From NCBI RefSeq assembly GCF_006363895.1, contig NZ_CP040953.1: a stretch of 64,000 nucleotides of DNA, one strand, 5' to 3'. Source of the DNA: Methylopumilus universalis (lineage in GTDB: Bacteria > Pseudomonadota > Gammaproteobacteria > Burkholderiales > Methylophilaceae). The notes under the pieces were generated by a model. That model was not told the DNA's origin and made no database searches. It was given only the letters and a program-made list of their open reading frames with translations. Positions 45,166 to 54,536 of this stretch are shown piece after piece. The translations under genes and the position numbers were made by a program. How positions within the stretch are numbered: the first letter of the stretch is position 1; each line of letters starts with the position of its first letter.

Positions 45166-45187
45166 ATGGGCTTTAAGCCCATTTTTT
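45166..45187 (+). terminator. Terminator-like hairpin in the rimP leader
   Basis: Perfect palindrome ATGGGCTT-T-AAGCCCAT followed at once by a run of six T, placed between the candidate promoter and rimP. It could end tyrS transcripts from upstream, or act as an attenuator for the operon. Confidence 0.7.
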
Positions 45188-45229
45188 GTTTCTGCAACTT
45201 GGGGAATTTTAGGAAATCAGCCTTGTAAG

Positions 45230-45670
45230 ATGGAAAAGCTTGAAACATTAATTGAAAAAACCGTTCAGCAGCTCGGCTATGAATTGGTAGATTTGGAGAT
45301 TTCAAATCGAGGAAAGCTTTTGCGTGTTTATATTGATAAGCCTGATTCAGTGACGATTGATGATTGCACTTTAGTGAGCAACCATTTAGGCCACGTTCTT
45401 ACCGTAGAGCAGGATTTAGATTACGACCGACTAGAGGTGTCATCCCCTGGTATGGATCGCGTGTTAAAGAAATTAGCTGATTTTGAACGCTTCAAAGGTG
45501 AGCGAGCTTCTGTGAAGCTGAGAATGCCTTTAGATGCGCGTAAAAATTTTTTAGGCACGATTGATGGAACAGAAAAAGATACTGTTCTTTTGATGTGCGA
45601 GGGTGAGCTCTATCGCTTCGCTTTATCCAATATTGATAAAGCTCGATTGAGCCCAGAATTTAAACGTTAG
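45230..45670 (+). CDS. rimP: Ribosome maturation factor RimP
   Basis: Helps assemble the 30S subunit. The 146-residue protein has LGYELVDLEISNRGKLLRVYIDKPDSVTIDDC (near 18-48) and the DRLEVSSPGMDRVLKKLADFERFKG core near 64-92, both diagnostic. First gene of rimP-nusA-infB-rbfA-truB, as in most proteobacteria. Confidence 0.97.
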   Translation: MEKLETLIEKTVQQLGYELVDLEISNRGKLLRVYIDKPDSVTIDDCTLVSNHLGHVLTVEQDLDYDRLEVSSPGMDRVLKKLADFERFKGERASVKLRMPLDARKNFLGTIDGTEKDTVLLMCEGELYRFALSNIDKARLSPEFKR

Positions 45671-45692
45671 AAAATGAGTTGCGGAGATTGAA

Positions 45693-47159
45693 ATGAGTCG
45701 CGAGATTTTATTGTTAGTAGATGCTTTAGCCCATGAAAAAAATGTGAACAAAGATGTGGTCTTTGAGGCGCTTGAATCAGCCTTGGCTTCAGCTACAAAG
45801 AAAAAAAATACAGAAGATATTGATGTGCGCGTAGAAATCGATCGTGACACAGGCGAATATAAATCTTTTAGACGTTGGACGTTTTTAAATGATGAGCTCA
45901 TTGAAAATGAAGATGCTCAAATTTCTCTTTTAGATCCTCGCGCTGAAGGCAAAGCTGAAAACGATACGATCGAAGTCCCTCTCGAATCGATTGAGTTTGG
46001 ACGAATCGGCGCTCAAGCTGCAAAACAAGTCATCTTGCAAAAAGTACGCGAAGCTGAAAGAGAACAAATTTTAGAAGATTTCTTAGGTCGCAATGAAAAA
46101 TTAGTGACTGGTGTGATCAAACGTATGGATCGAGGTAATGGCATCATTGAAGTGGGTCGTATTGAAGCGGTACTTCCTCGCGATCAAATGATTCCTAAAG
46201 AAAATTTACGTATCGGCGACCGTGTGAGAGCTTATCTGACAAGCGTTGAAAGAAGTCATCGCGGACCACAGCTTATTTTATCTAGAACAGCACCTGAATT
46301 TCTTGTGCGTTTATTTGAACTTGAAGTGCCAGAAATAGAAGAGGGATTATTAGAAATCAAATCTGCATCTCGTGATCCAGGATTGCGTTCAAAAATTGCT
46401 GTGAAAGCAAACGATCAAAGAATTGATCCAGTTGGCACTTGTGTGGGCATGCGAGGATCAAGAGTTCAAGCTGTGACAGGCGAGCTTGCAGGAGAGCGAG
46501 TGGATATTGTTTTATGGTCCATGGAGCCAGCACAGTTTGTCATCAATGCGATGGCGCCGGCTGAAGTCTCAAGTATTGTGGTTGATGAAGAAAAACACAG
46601 TATGGATGTTGTGGTGAATGAAGAAAATTTAGCGCAAGCGATTGGGCGAAATGGACAAAACGTTCGTCTTGCGTCTGAGCTCACAGGTTGGAATATCAAT
46701 ATTCTGACAGAAGAAGAATCTTCTAAGAAAAATGAAGAAGAATATGCAAGTACGAGCCAATTATTTATGGCGAAACTTGATGTGGATGAAGATGTGGCTG
46801 ACATTCTTGTACAAGAAGGATTTAGCACGCTAGAAGAAATTGCTTATGTTCCATTACAAGAGATGGTGGAGATTGAAGCATTCGATGAAGACACAGTGAA
46901 TGAACTTCGTTCGCGCGCGCGAGCGGCGCTTCTCACTGAAGCGATTGCTAAAGAAGAAAAAGTTGAAGAAGCGGCAGAAGACCTTCTCACGATGGAAGGC
47001 ATGGATGACGCTACGGCTAACCTTCTGGCTTCAAAAGGTATTTCGAAAATGGAAGATCTTGCAGATCTTGCTGTAGATGAATTGGTTGAAATGACTTCAA
47101 TGGATGAAGAGCGTGCGAAACAGTTAATTATGACTGCTAGAGCGCCTTGGTTTGTTTAA
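45693..47159 (+). CDS. nusA: Transcription termination/antitermination factor NusA
   Basis: RNA polymerase-associated pausing, termination and antitermination factor. It has 488 residues: an N-terminal RNAP-binding domain (1-125), an S1 domain (about 135-200), two KH domains (PVGTCVGMRGSRVQAVTGEL near 250 and AQAIGRNGQNVRLASELTGW near 315), and two acidic C-terminal helix-hairpin-helix repeats (about 360-420 and 435-488) as in proteobacterial NusA. Confidence 0.97.
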   Translation: MSREILLLVDALAHEKNVNKDVVFEALESALASATKKKNTEDIDVRVEIDRDTGEYKSFRRWTFLNDELIENEDAQISLLDPRAEGKAENDTIEVPLESIEFGRIGAQAAKQVILQKVREAEREQILEDFLGRNEKLVTGVIKRMDRGNGIIEVGRIEAVLPRDQMIPKENLRIGDRVRAYLTSVERSHRGPQLILSRTAPEFLVRLFELEVPEIEEGLLEIKSASRDPGLRSKIAVKANDQRIDPVGTCVGMRGSRVQAVTGELAGERVDIVLWSMEPAQFVINAMAPAEVSSIVVDEEKHSMDVVVNEENLAQAIGRNGQNVRLASELTGWNINILTEEESSKKNEEEYASTSQLFMAKLDVDEDVADILVQEGFSTLEEIAYVPLQEMVEIEAFDEDTVNELRSRARAALLTEAIAKEEKVEEAAEDLLTMEGMDDATANLLASKGISKMEDLADLAVDELVEMTSMDEERAKQLIMTARAPWFV

Positions 47160-47198
47160 AGGTACATTCACCCTACGATGAATATTATGAGGTACTAA

Positions 47199-49700
47199 AT
47201 GGGACAATCAACTGTCACTAAATTTGCTGAAGAATTAGGTTTGCCTGTTGATTTATTAATCGAACAGCTTAAAAGTGCTGGCGTCAATAAATCAGTAGCA
47301 GAAGATTCATTAAGCGAAATAGATAAATCAGCGCTTCTCGAATATCTTCGTAAAGAGCATGGCCAAACTCAAGTGCCAAAAAATAAAATCACTTTAACGC
47401 ACAAACAAAATAAAGAGATTAAAAAAACGGATAGCACAGGACGTGCTCGCACCATTCAAGTTGAAGTTCGCAAAAAACGTGTTCTCGTCAGACGAGAAGA
47501 TGGACAACCTGTCGATACACCAACTATTGTGGAATCTGCACCCGTTGAGACAGTGGCTAAAGCTCCAACAAGAACACACGTGCTTGGTGAGGAACAGTTA
47601 TCAATTAGAGAAGATGAAGCTAAGCGACATGCAGCACTTGCAGCAGCTCAAGCCGATGATATTAGAAAAAAACAAGAAGCAGTTGCGAAAGCAAATGAAG
47701 CCCCAGCAGCTAAATTAAGTGAAGGTACACTTCATCGCCCCGCTTCTAAAGCAGGGGTTAAAGTTGAGACCAAAGAAAAGCAAGTAGATAAGAGTGAAAA
47801 AGATTGGTCCGATCGTGAATTTAAAAAACGTACGCTTAAAGGTCGTGGTGACTCCAGCGCTTCCTCAGGATGGCGCTCACCTAAATCAAAATCTAAATCT
47901 CGCGAAGAGAATGAAGAATCAACTTTTGTAGCGCCTACTGAACCGATTATTCGAGACATTCATGTGCCGGAAACGATTTCGGTTGCTGACTTAGCACATA
48001 AGATGTCAGTGAAAGCCACTGAAGTTATTAAAGTGCTTATGAATATGGGCATGATGGTGACCATTAATCAAATTTTAGATCAAGACACTGGAATGATTGT
48101 AGTAGGTGAAATGGGACACACTCCAGTTGCAGCATTAGATAACGATCCTGACGCGCTGATCGAGCAAGATTCAAACATAGAAGCTATATTCGAAACACGT
48201 CCGCCAGTGGTCACTGTCATGGGTCACGTGGATCACGGTAAAACATCATTGCTTGATTATATTAGAACGACACGTGTGGCTTCTGGTGAAGCAGGCGGCA
48301 TTACACAACATATAGGTGCGTACCATGTAGAAACACCCCGCGGTATGGTGACCTTTTTAGATACACCAGGCCATGAGGCTTTCACTGCAATGCGGGCTCG
48401 GGGCGCTAAGGCTACCGACATTGTGATTCTAGTGGTAGCAGCAGATGACGGCGTGATGCCACAAACCATTGAAGCAATTCATCATGCAAAAGCAGGCAAT
48501 GTGCCTCTAGTGGTTGCAATCAATAAAATTGATAAACCTGAAGCCGCGCCTGAGCGCGTAAAAATGGAACTTGTAGCGCAAGAAGTGGTGCCCGAAGATT
48601 TTGGTGGTGACACTATGTTTGTGGAAGTTTCTGCAAAATCAGGACAAGGTATCGATAAACTTCTTGAATCAGTGCTTCTTCAAGCTGAAGTGCTTGAATT
48701 AAAAGCACCTAAAAATACGCCTGCCAAAGGTATTGTCATTGAAGGCCGTTTAGACAAAGGTCGAGGCCCTGTAGCAACGATTCTTATTCAGTCAGGTACA
48801 TTAAAACGTGGCGATACATTGTTAGCGGGATCAGCTTTTGGCCGCATTCGTGCGATGCTTGATGAGACGGGTAAAGAAATTAAAGAAGCAGGACCTTCTA
48901 TCCCTGTTGAAGTATTAGGTTTAGCAGATGTGCCGAATGCAGGTGAAGAAGTCGTTGTGCTAAATGATGAACGCAAAGCCCGTGAAATTGCTCTATTCCG
49001 TCAAGGTAAATTTAGAGATGTGAAGTTAGCAAAACAACAAGCTGCAAAACTTGCAAATATATTTGATCAAATGGCTGAGGGTAACGTAAAAGTTTTACCG
49101 CTCATTATTAAATCTGATGTTCAAGGTTCATATGAAGCGTTATCTACATCATTACAAAAATTATCTACTGACGAAGTTAAAGTAAATGTCATTCACATGG
49201 GTGTGGGTGCAGTGACTGAATCTGACGTGAACTTAGCGAGTGCATCGAAAGCCATTCTCATTGCATTTAATGTAAGAGCGGAAGCAGGTGCACGTAAATT
49301 AATAGATTCACTTGAAGTCGATGTGCACTATTACAGTATTATTTACGAAGCTGTCGATCAAGTGAAAGCAGCCCTTGGCGGATTGTTATCGCCGGAGCAA
49401 AAAGAAAGCGTCATCGGCATGGTTGAAATTCGTGAAGTATTTAAAATTTCTAAACTGGGCTCTATTGCCGGTTGTTATGTTCAAGATGGTGTGATTCGAA
49501 GAAGCTCAATGGTGCGTGTCTTAAGAGATAATGTCGTGATTCATTCGGGCGAACTTGATTCATTAAAACGCTTCAAAGACGATGTCAAAGAAGTTAAAAA
49601 TAATTTTGAGTGCGGACTCTCTATTAAAAACTTTAATGAAATTGAAGTGGGCGATATGCTCGAAGTGTTTGAAGTTGTTGAGATCGCGCGTAAACTTTAA
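47199..49700 (+). CDS. infB: Translation initiation factor IF-2
   Basis: GTPase that places initiator tRNA on the ribosome. It has 833 residues. A short IF2_N domain opens the protein, then comes a long charged, low-complexity linker (about 60-250), a second IF2_N domain (about 250-310), the G domain with GHVDHGKTS (near 343), DTPGHEAF and NKID, and domains II-IV to the end. The linker is rich in Lys, Arg, Ala and Glu but not periodic. Confidence 0.98.
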   Translation: MGQSTVTKFAEELGLPVDLLIEQLKSAGVNKSVAEDSLSEIDKSALLEYLRKEHGQTQVPKNKITLTHKQNKEIKKTDSTGRARTIQVEVRKKRVLVRREDGQPVDTPTIVESAPVETVAKAPTRTHVLGEEQLSIREDEAKRHAALAAAQADDIRKKQEAVAKANEAPAAKLSEGTLHRPASKAGVKVETKEKQVDKSEKDWSDREFKKRTLKGRGDSSASSGWRSPKSKSKSREENEESTFVAPTEPIIRDIHVPETISVADLAHKMSVKATEVIKVLMNMGMMVTINQILDQDTGMIVVGEMGHTPVAALDNDPDALIEQDSNIEAIFETRPPVVTVMGHVDHGKTSLLDYIRTTRVASGEAGGITQHIGAYHVETPRGMVTFLDTPGHEAFTAMRARGAKATDIVILVVAADDGVMPQTIEAIHHAKAGNVPLVVAINKIDKPEAAPERVKMELVAQEVVPEDFGGDTMFVEVSAKSGQGIDKLLESVLLQAEVLELKAPKNTPAKGIVIEGRLDKGRGPVATILIQSGTLKRGDTLLAGSAFGRIRAMLDETGKEIKEAGPSIPVEVLGLADVPNAGEEVVVLNDERKAREIALFRQGKFRDVKLAKQQAAKLANIFDQMAEGNVKVLPLIIKSDVQGSYEALSTSLQKLSTDEVKVNVIHMGVGAVTESDVNLASASKAILIAFNVRAEAGARKLIDSLEVDVHYYSIIYEAVDQVKAALGGLLSPEQKESVIGMVEIREVFKISKLGSIAGCYVQDGVIRRSSMVRVLRDNVVIHSGELDSLKRFKDDVKEVKNNFECGLSIKNFNEIEVGDMLEVFEVVEIARKL

Positions 49701-49703
49701 ACC

Positions 49704-50051
49704 ATGGTGAATCGCTCTTATGCGAGAAGTGATCGCATTTCAGAACAAATCAAGCGCGAACTCGCAGAGCTTATTCAGTCAGAATTAAAAGATCCTGCAG
49801 TGGGAATGTTGACTATTACTGAAGTGCAAGTTACCCCTGATTTACTCCACGCTAAAATATATTTTACTTCCCCTACTAATGATCCTTTAATCATGCAAGG
49901 TCTCGATCGCTCGACAGGTTATTTACGTGCGCAATTATCAAAACGGATGGCAACACGCGGCATTCCACAACTTCATTTTGTGTATGATACTTCGATTGAT
50001 GAGGGTATGAAGATTTCTCAACTCATCAAAGACGCACTGCCTCCTCAGTAA
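49704..50051 (+). CDS. rbfA: Ribosome-binding factor A
   Basis: Cold-adaptation and 16S rRNA maturation factor binding the 30S subunit. It has 115 residues with a KH-like fold, the DRISEQIKRELAELIQSELKDPAVGMLTITEVQVTPDL region at 10-50, and the C-terminal HFVYDTSIDEGMKIS motif. It starts 3 bp after infB. Confidence 0.95.
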   Translation: MVNRSYARSDRISEQIKRELAELIQSELKDPAVGMLTITEVQVTPDLLHAKIYFTSPTNDPLIMQGLDRSTGYLRAQLSKRMATRGIPQLHFVYDTSIDEGMKISQLIKDALPPQ

Positions 50052-50060
50052 TTTATTTCC

Positions 50061-50963
50061 ATGCAAAAGAAGTCCACGAAGCGCGAGATTGATGGCGTTT
50101 TTTTACTTAATAAGCCACTTGGATTTTCATCCAATCAAGCCTTAAAAAAAATTCAATGGTTATTAAACGCAAAAAAAGCAGGACATACAGGCACGCTTGA
50201 TCCTATGGCCTCAGGGCTTCTCCCTATTTGCTTAGGTGAGGCCACAAAATTTTCAAATCGCCTTCTTAATGCTAATAAAACTTATATCGCAACAGTTCAA
50301 TTAGGTGTGACAACTACAACAGGCGACCAAGAAGGAGAAGTGATTTCAGAAAAGGAAGCTGTCTTCAATGAAGCTCAAGTAAAAGAAACACTGCAAAAAT
50401 TTGTAGGCGATATTACACAAATACCCCCGATGTATTCTGCATTGAAATTCGAAGGCAGGCCTCTCTATGAGTATGCAAGGCAAGGGATTGAAATTGAGCG
50501 CAAATCTCGACAAATTACCATTTATGACATCGGGCTTATGGAATTTCAAGGCAGTGTCATGACGATTGAGGTTTCTTGCAGCAAGGGCACTTACATTCGA
50601 ACTTTGGCAGAAGATATAGGGCACGCACTTGGATGTGGCGCCCATTTAAAGGGTTTGGAACGCACCCAAACAGGCAATTTTCAATTGTCAGAGGCACTGA
50701 CGATCGAAGCACTTGAGGATATGGACTCGATATCTCGAGAAAAAGTACTTTTGCCTATAGACGCTCTATTAGAAGGCCTGCCATCGATTGAACTAACTTC
50801 AGCTGAAACAGAATTGATTAAAAAAGGGCAAAGCATTGATTTTATTAGTAAAAATGAAGAAGAATTACGTTTATACAGCGTTTCAGGTCAGTTTGTAGGA
50901 GTGGGGCAGCCCGACCTTCAAGGACGTCTTTTTCCTAAGCGCTTAATCGCAAATATATTATAA
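50061..50963 (+). CDS. truB: tRNA pseudouridine-55 synthase
   Basis: Makes pseudouridine 55 in the T-loop of tRNAs. It has 300 residues, with DGVFLLNKPLGFSSNQAL near residue 11, the catalytic aspartate in HTGTLDPMASGLLP near 43, and the CSKGTYIRTLAEDIG motif near 172. Last gene of the nusA-infB cluster before rpsO; the rpsO promoter follows its stop. Confidence 0.96.
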   Translation: MQKKSTKREIDGVFLLNKPLGFSSNQALKKIQWLLNAKKAGHTGTLDPMASGLLPICLGEATKFSNRLLNANKTYIATVQLGVTTTTGDQEGEVISEKEAVFNEAQVKETLQKFVGDITQIPPMYSALKFEGRPLYEYARQGIEIERKSRQITIYDIGLMEFQGSVMTIEVSCSKGTYIRTLAEDIGHALGCGAHLKGLERTQTGNFQLSEALTIEALEDMDSISREKVLLPIDALLEGLPSIELTSAETELIKKGQSIDFISKNEEELRLYSVSGQFVGVGQPDLQGRLFPKRLIANIL

Positions 50964-50971
50964 AAAACATA

Positions 50972-51000
50972 TTGTTAAATCAAAAGAATACAATTAAAAT
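50972..51000 (+). promoter_or_regulatory. Candidate rpsO promoter
   Basis: TTGTTA (50972-50977) and TAAAAT (50995-51000) are separated by 17 bp, 31 bp before the rpsO ATG, which has a strong GAGGAG ribosome site. Confidence 0.55.
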
Positions 51001-51030
51001 ACGCGGTTCTGAATGAGGAGAGAAGATTAA

Positions 51031-51300
51031 ATGGCATCAACAGCAGCAGAAAGAGCCAAAGTTGTAAGTGAATATCAACAGGCAAAGAACGATACAGGAT
51101 CCCCAGAAGTGCAAGTTGCACTTATCACAAGTCGTATTGGTTATTTAACAGACCATTTCAAAACCAATGCAAAAGACCATCACTCACGTCGTGGACTTTT
51201 AGCGCTTGTAAGTCAACGTAGAAAATTATTAGATTACCTTAAAGGTAAGAGTTTAGGCCGTTATCAATCATTGATTGAACGCCTTGGTTTACGTAAATAA
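51031..51300 (+). CDS. rpsO: Ribosomal protein S15
   Basis: Primary-binding 30S protein of 89 residues. It contains DTGSPEVQVALITSRIGYLTDHF near residue 21, and DHHSRRGLLALVSQRRKLLDYLK near 49, the rRNA-binding face. It precedes pnp as in most proteobacteria; in E. coli S15 represses its own translation through an mRNA pseudoknot, not evaluated here. Confidence 0.98.
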   Translation: MASTAAERAKVVSEYQQAKNDTGSPEVQVALITSRIGYLTDHFKTNAKDHHSRRGLLALVSQRRKLLDYLKGKSLGRYQSLIERLGLRK

Positions 51301-51355
51301 TTTTTTAACTATTTAAATTAATTAGTTTAAGAGATTTATTGATTCGTAAGTTTTG

Positions 51356-51400
51356 AAGCCGATTGCAATCCTTCTTTATAGGAAGATGCGTCGGCTTTTT
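51356..51400 (+). terminator. rpsO terminator / pnp leader stem-loop
   Basis: Outer stem AAGCCGA (51356-51362) / TCGGCTT (51391-51397) with an inner CTTC / GAAG stem, followed by a T-run. It lies in the 176-bp rpsO-pnp gap. The remainder of that gap holds no recognised gene. Confidence 0.7.
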
Positions 51401-51476
51401 TATTGGATGTTAAATGTTAGTTAATGTATTCGTTATTAAGAAGTGAATAGCGGATGAAAAAAGAAAAGGGTAAATT

Positions 51477-53606
51477 ATGTTTAAAGCAATTAAGAAAAGT
51501 ATTCAATTTGGTGCGCACACCTTAACACTGGAAACAGGCGAAATAGCAAGACAAGCTGATGGCGCAGTATTAGTAAGTTATGGCGATACAGCGGTATTAG
51601 TGACAGTTGTAGGAAGACACGATGTAAAAGAAGGCCAAGATTTTTTTCCACTCACAGTTGATTATCAAGAAAAAACATATGCTGCAGGTAAAATTCCTGG
51701 CGGTTTTTTCAAACGAGAGGCACGCCCAAGCGAAAAAGAGACACTAACCTCACGTTTAATTGATCGTCCATTACGTCCTTTATTTCCAGAAAGTTTCTAC
51801 AACGAAATTCAAATCGTAGCGATGGTAGTGTCATCTGACAGTGAAATTGATTCTGATATTCCAGCAATCATTGGTGCTTCAGCTGCATTAGCTATTTCTG
51901 GCATTCCTTTCTACGGACCTATTGGTGCTGCGCGCGTCGGATATATTAACGAAGAGTATGTGACGAATCCAACAGCATCACAATTAAAAGAAAGTGAACT
52001 CGATCTTGTGGTTGCGGCAACGGATTCGGCTGTATTGATGGTGGAATCAGAAGCAAAGGAATTACCTGAAAGCGTAATGTTAGGCGCTGTGCTTCATGGC
52101 CATAAAGAAATGCAAGCTGTGATTAAAATGATTAATGAATTAGCTAAAGAAGTTGGCAAAGAGCCATGGGATTGGGTTGCTCCTGAGCCTGATAAAGCTC
52201 TCATTAAAAAGATTCATGATTTAGCGGCAAAAGATGTGCATGCTGCATTTCAAATTAAATCAAAAGGCGAGCGCTCAGCTAAGTTAGAGGAAATTAAAAA
52301 TAAAGTATTCGCAAAGCTTATTACTGAAGATACAGATACTGCTGAAACTAATAAAATTAAAAATGAATTTTTTAATTTAGAAGCAAAAACAGTGCGCACA
52401 CAAATTTTAGATGGAGAGCCACGTATTGATGGACGCGATACTCGCACAGTCAGACCGATTGCAATTAGATCAAGCGTTCTTCCAAGAACTCATGGTTCAG
52501 CACTTTTCACACGTGGTGAAACACAAGCGCTTGTAGTTGCTACATTAGGTACAGGTCGCGACGAGCAAACTATTGATGCACTTCAAGGTGAGTATTCAGA
52601 TCGCTTCATGCTTCATTACAATATGCCTCCTTACGCAACAGGCGAAACAGGACGTGTAGGCACACCTAAGCGTCGTGAAATTGGTCATGGTCGATTAGCT
52701 AAGCGTGCATTGATTGCAGTACTGCCTTCTAAAGAAGATTTTAGTTATACGATGCGTGTCGTTTCTGAAATTACAGAATCAAATGGATCAAGCTCTATGG
52801 CATCTGTATGTGGCGGTTGTTTAGCATTGATGGACGCAGGTGTCCCAATCAAAGCCCACGTAGCAGGCATTGCGATGGGTCTTATCAAAGAAGGTAATCG
52901 TGTTGCTGTTCTTACAGATATCTTAGGTGACGAAGATCACTTGGGTGATATGGACTTTAAAGTAGCGGGTACTGAAGACGGTATTACAGCTCTTCAAATG
53001 GATATTAAAATTACAGGTATCACAACTGAAATTATGCAAGTTGCATTAAGCCAAGCAAAAGAAGGACGTGAGCATATTTTGGCGATCATGAAAAAAGAAA
53101 TGAAAGGCAGCCGTCAAGAGCTATCTACATTTGCACCAAGAATTATTACTGTGAAAATTCATCCAGATAAAATTCGTGAAGTGATCGGTAAAGGTGGATC
53201 AGTGATTAAAGCCTTGACAGAAGAAACAGGTGCTACGATTGATATCGAAGATGATGGCACTATTAAGATTGCTTGTGTGGATGGTCTTCAAGGCGAAGAA
53301 GCAAAGCGCCGTATTTTAGAAATCACAGCAGAAATTGAAGTAGGTCAAATCTATGAAGGCACTGTGATTAAGATGTTAGATTTTGGCGCAATTGTATCTC
53401 TTCTTCCTGGTAAAGATGGTTTGCTTCACATTTCACAAATTGCACATCAACGTGTGAATGCAGTGACTGACTTCTTGTCTGAAGGACAAAAAGTTAAAGT
53501 ACAAGTGATTGAAGTGGATGATAAAGGCCGTGTTCGCGTAAGTGCTAAAGCACTGATTGAGCCTCCGCCTACTGAAGAAAAAGCAGAAAGTAAGAAAGAA
53601 GACTAA
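51477..53606 (+). CDS. pnp: Polynucleotide phosphorylase
   Basis: Phosphorolytic 3'-5' exoribonuclease and degradosome component. It has 709 residues: two RNase PH-like domains (about 1-140 and 310-550) joined by a helical linker, the RPSEKETLTSRLIDRPLRPLFP segment near 84, ETNGSSSMASVCGG-like catalytic region (ESNGSSSMASVCGG) near 437, a KH domain with GKGGSVIKALTEETGA near 570, and a C-terminal S1 domain (about 620-690). Confidence 0.98.
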   Translation: MFKAIKKSIQFGAHTLTLETGEIARQADGAVLVSYGDTAVLVTVVGRHDVKEGQDFFPLTVDYQEKTYAAGKIPGGFFKREARPSEKETLTSRLIDRPLRPLFPESFYNEIQIVAMVVSSDSEIDSDIPAIIGASAALAISGIPFYGPIGAARVGYINEEYVTNPTASQLKESELDLVVAATDSAVLMVESEAKELPESVMLGAVLHGHKEMQAVIKMINELAKEVGKEPWDWVAPEPDKALIKKIHDLAAKDVHAAFQIKSKGERSAKLEEIKNKVFAKLITEDTDTAETNKIKNEFFNLEAKTVRTQILDGEPRIDGRDTRTVRPIAIRSSVLPRTHGSALFTRGETQALVVATLGTGRDEQTIDALQGEYSDRFMLHYNMPPYATGETGRVGTPKRREIGHGRLAKRALIAVLPSKEDFSYTMRVVSEITESNGSSSMASVCGGCLALMDAGVPIKAHVAGIAMGLIKEGNRVAVLTDILGDEDHLGDMDFKVAGTEDGITALQMDIKITGITTEIMQVALSQAKEGREHILAIMKKEMKGSRQELSTFAPRIITVKIHPDKIREVIGKGGSVIKALTEETGATIDIEDDGTIKIACVDGLQGEEAKRRILEITAEIEVGQIYEGTVIKMLDFGAIVSLLPGKDGLLHISQIAHQRVNAVTDFLSEGQKVKVQVIEVDDKGRVRVSAKALIEPPPTEEKAESKKED

Positions 53607-53632
53607 TTTGTTTTAGATAGATTTAAGACAAT

Positions 53633-53660
53633 AAAAAACCCGGGATTCCCGGGTTTTTTT
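53633..53660. terminator. Strong bidirectional terminator pnp / dksA
   Basis: Near-perfect hairpin with core CCCGGG-ATT-CCCGGG, flanked by six A on the left and seven T on the right. It serves both convergent genes. Confidence 0.95.
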
Positions 53661-53674
53661 ATTTTAACAAATCA

Positions 53675-54439
53675 TTATCCCGCCATTTGTTTTTCGCGGA
53701 TTTCATCAAGCGTTTTGCAATCAATACAAAGTGTTGCAGTCGGGCGTGCTTCTAAACGTTTTAAACCGATTTCTTCACCACAGCCTGCGCAGTATCCATA
53801 ATCTTGGCTTTCGATATTTCTTAAAGTCTCATCTATTTTTTTGATAAGTTTGCGTTCACGATCACGATTTCTAAGTTCAAGGGCCATATCAGACTCTTGA
53901 CTTGCACGATCATTAGGATCTGCATGAGAAGTCAGTTCATCTTGCATCGTGTGCACAGTGCGATCGATATCCTGGCTTAATTCCGCTTTCCATTCATTAA
54001 GAATCGAGCGGAAATGATTAAGCTGGCTTTTGCTCATGTAGCCTTCACCTTTTTTAGCTTCATAAGATCTAAATTGTTTTAGGCCTTTTTGAGATGAGCC
54101 TTTAACTTTAAGCGGGACAATTTTTGCAGGGATAGGCTTCTTAGCTACAACCATTTTAGGCACTGGTTTTTTATTCACTACGACTTTTTTAGCTATAACC
54201 TTTTTTGGTGCCGGCTTTTTCTTAGCAACGACTTTTTTAGGCGCTGGTTTTTTCTTAGCCACTACTTTTTTAATTGGAGCTTTTTTCTTAGCTACGACTT
54301 TTTTAGCTATAACCTTTTTCGGTGCCGGCTTTTTCTTAGCAACGACTTTTTTAGGCGCTGGTTTTTTCTTAGCCACTACTTTTTTAATTGGAGCTTTTTT
54401 CTTAGCAACGACTTTTTTAGCTACTTTTTTAACTGCCAT
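53675..54439 (-). CDS. dksA: RNA polymerase-binding regulator DksA with lysine-rich repeat head
   Basis: Secondary-channel regulator that works with ppGpp. The C-terminal 140 residues align with ordinary DksA: YMSKSQLNHFRSIL, the coiled-coil tip DPNDRAS (aspartates matching the catalytic pair of E. coli), ELRNRDRERKLIKKI, and a four-cysteine zinc finger (CAGC...CIDC) ending IREKQMAG. The first 115 residues are an added head of KKVVAKKKPAP-like units containing two copies of a 38-residue repeat, so the protein has 254 residues instead of about 150. Head composition resembles AlgP/histone H1 and suggests nucleic-acid binding (inference). Confidence 0.93.
   Translation of the reverse strand: MAVKKVAKKVVAKKKAPIKKVVAKKKPAPKKVVAKKKPAPKKVIAKKVVAKKKAPIKKVVAKKKPAPKKVVAKKKPAPKKVIAKKVVVNKKPVPKMVVAKKPIPAKIVPLKVKGSSQKGLKQFRSYEAKKGEGYMSKSQLNHFRSILNEWKAELSQDIDRTVHTMQDELTSHADPNDRASQESDMALELRNRDRERKLIKKIDETLRNIESQDYGYCAGCGEEIGLKRLEARPTATLCIDCKTLDEIREKQMAG
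54181..54420 (-). repeat. 114-bp tandem repeat in the dksA head
   Basis: Two near-identical copies with period 114 bp (38 codons): the segment starting CGACTTTTTTAGCTATAACC occurs at 54181 and again at 54295. Only a few bases differ between copies. In frame and inside dksA. Confidence 0.85.
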
Positions 54440-54536
54440 TTTTTAATCCTAAAGTAAAAACAAATGAAAATAATCGCGAAAGTTTACACTGATCGACTAT
54501 GAAAGCAAGATGTAATTGACCTATTTTTAAGACTAT

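Noticed and set aside
54181..54420. 114-bp tandem repeat as a mobile or CRISPR element
   Set aside because: It keeps the dksA frame (38 codons), with no spacers or terminal inverted repeats.
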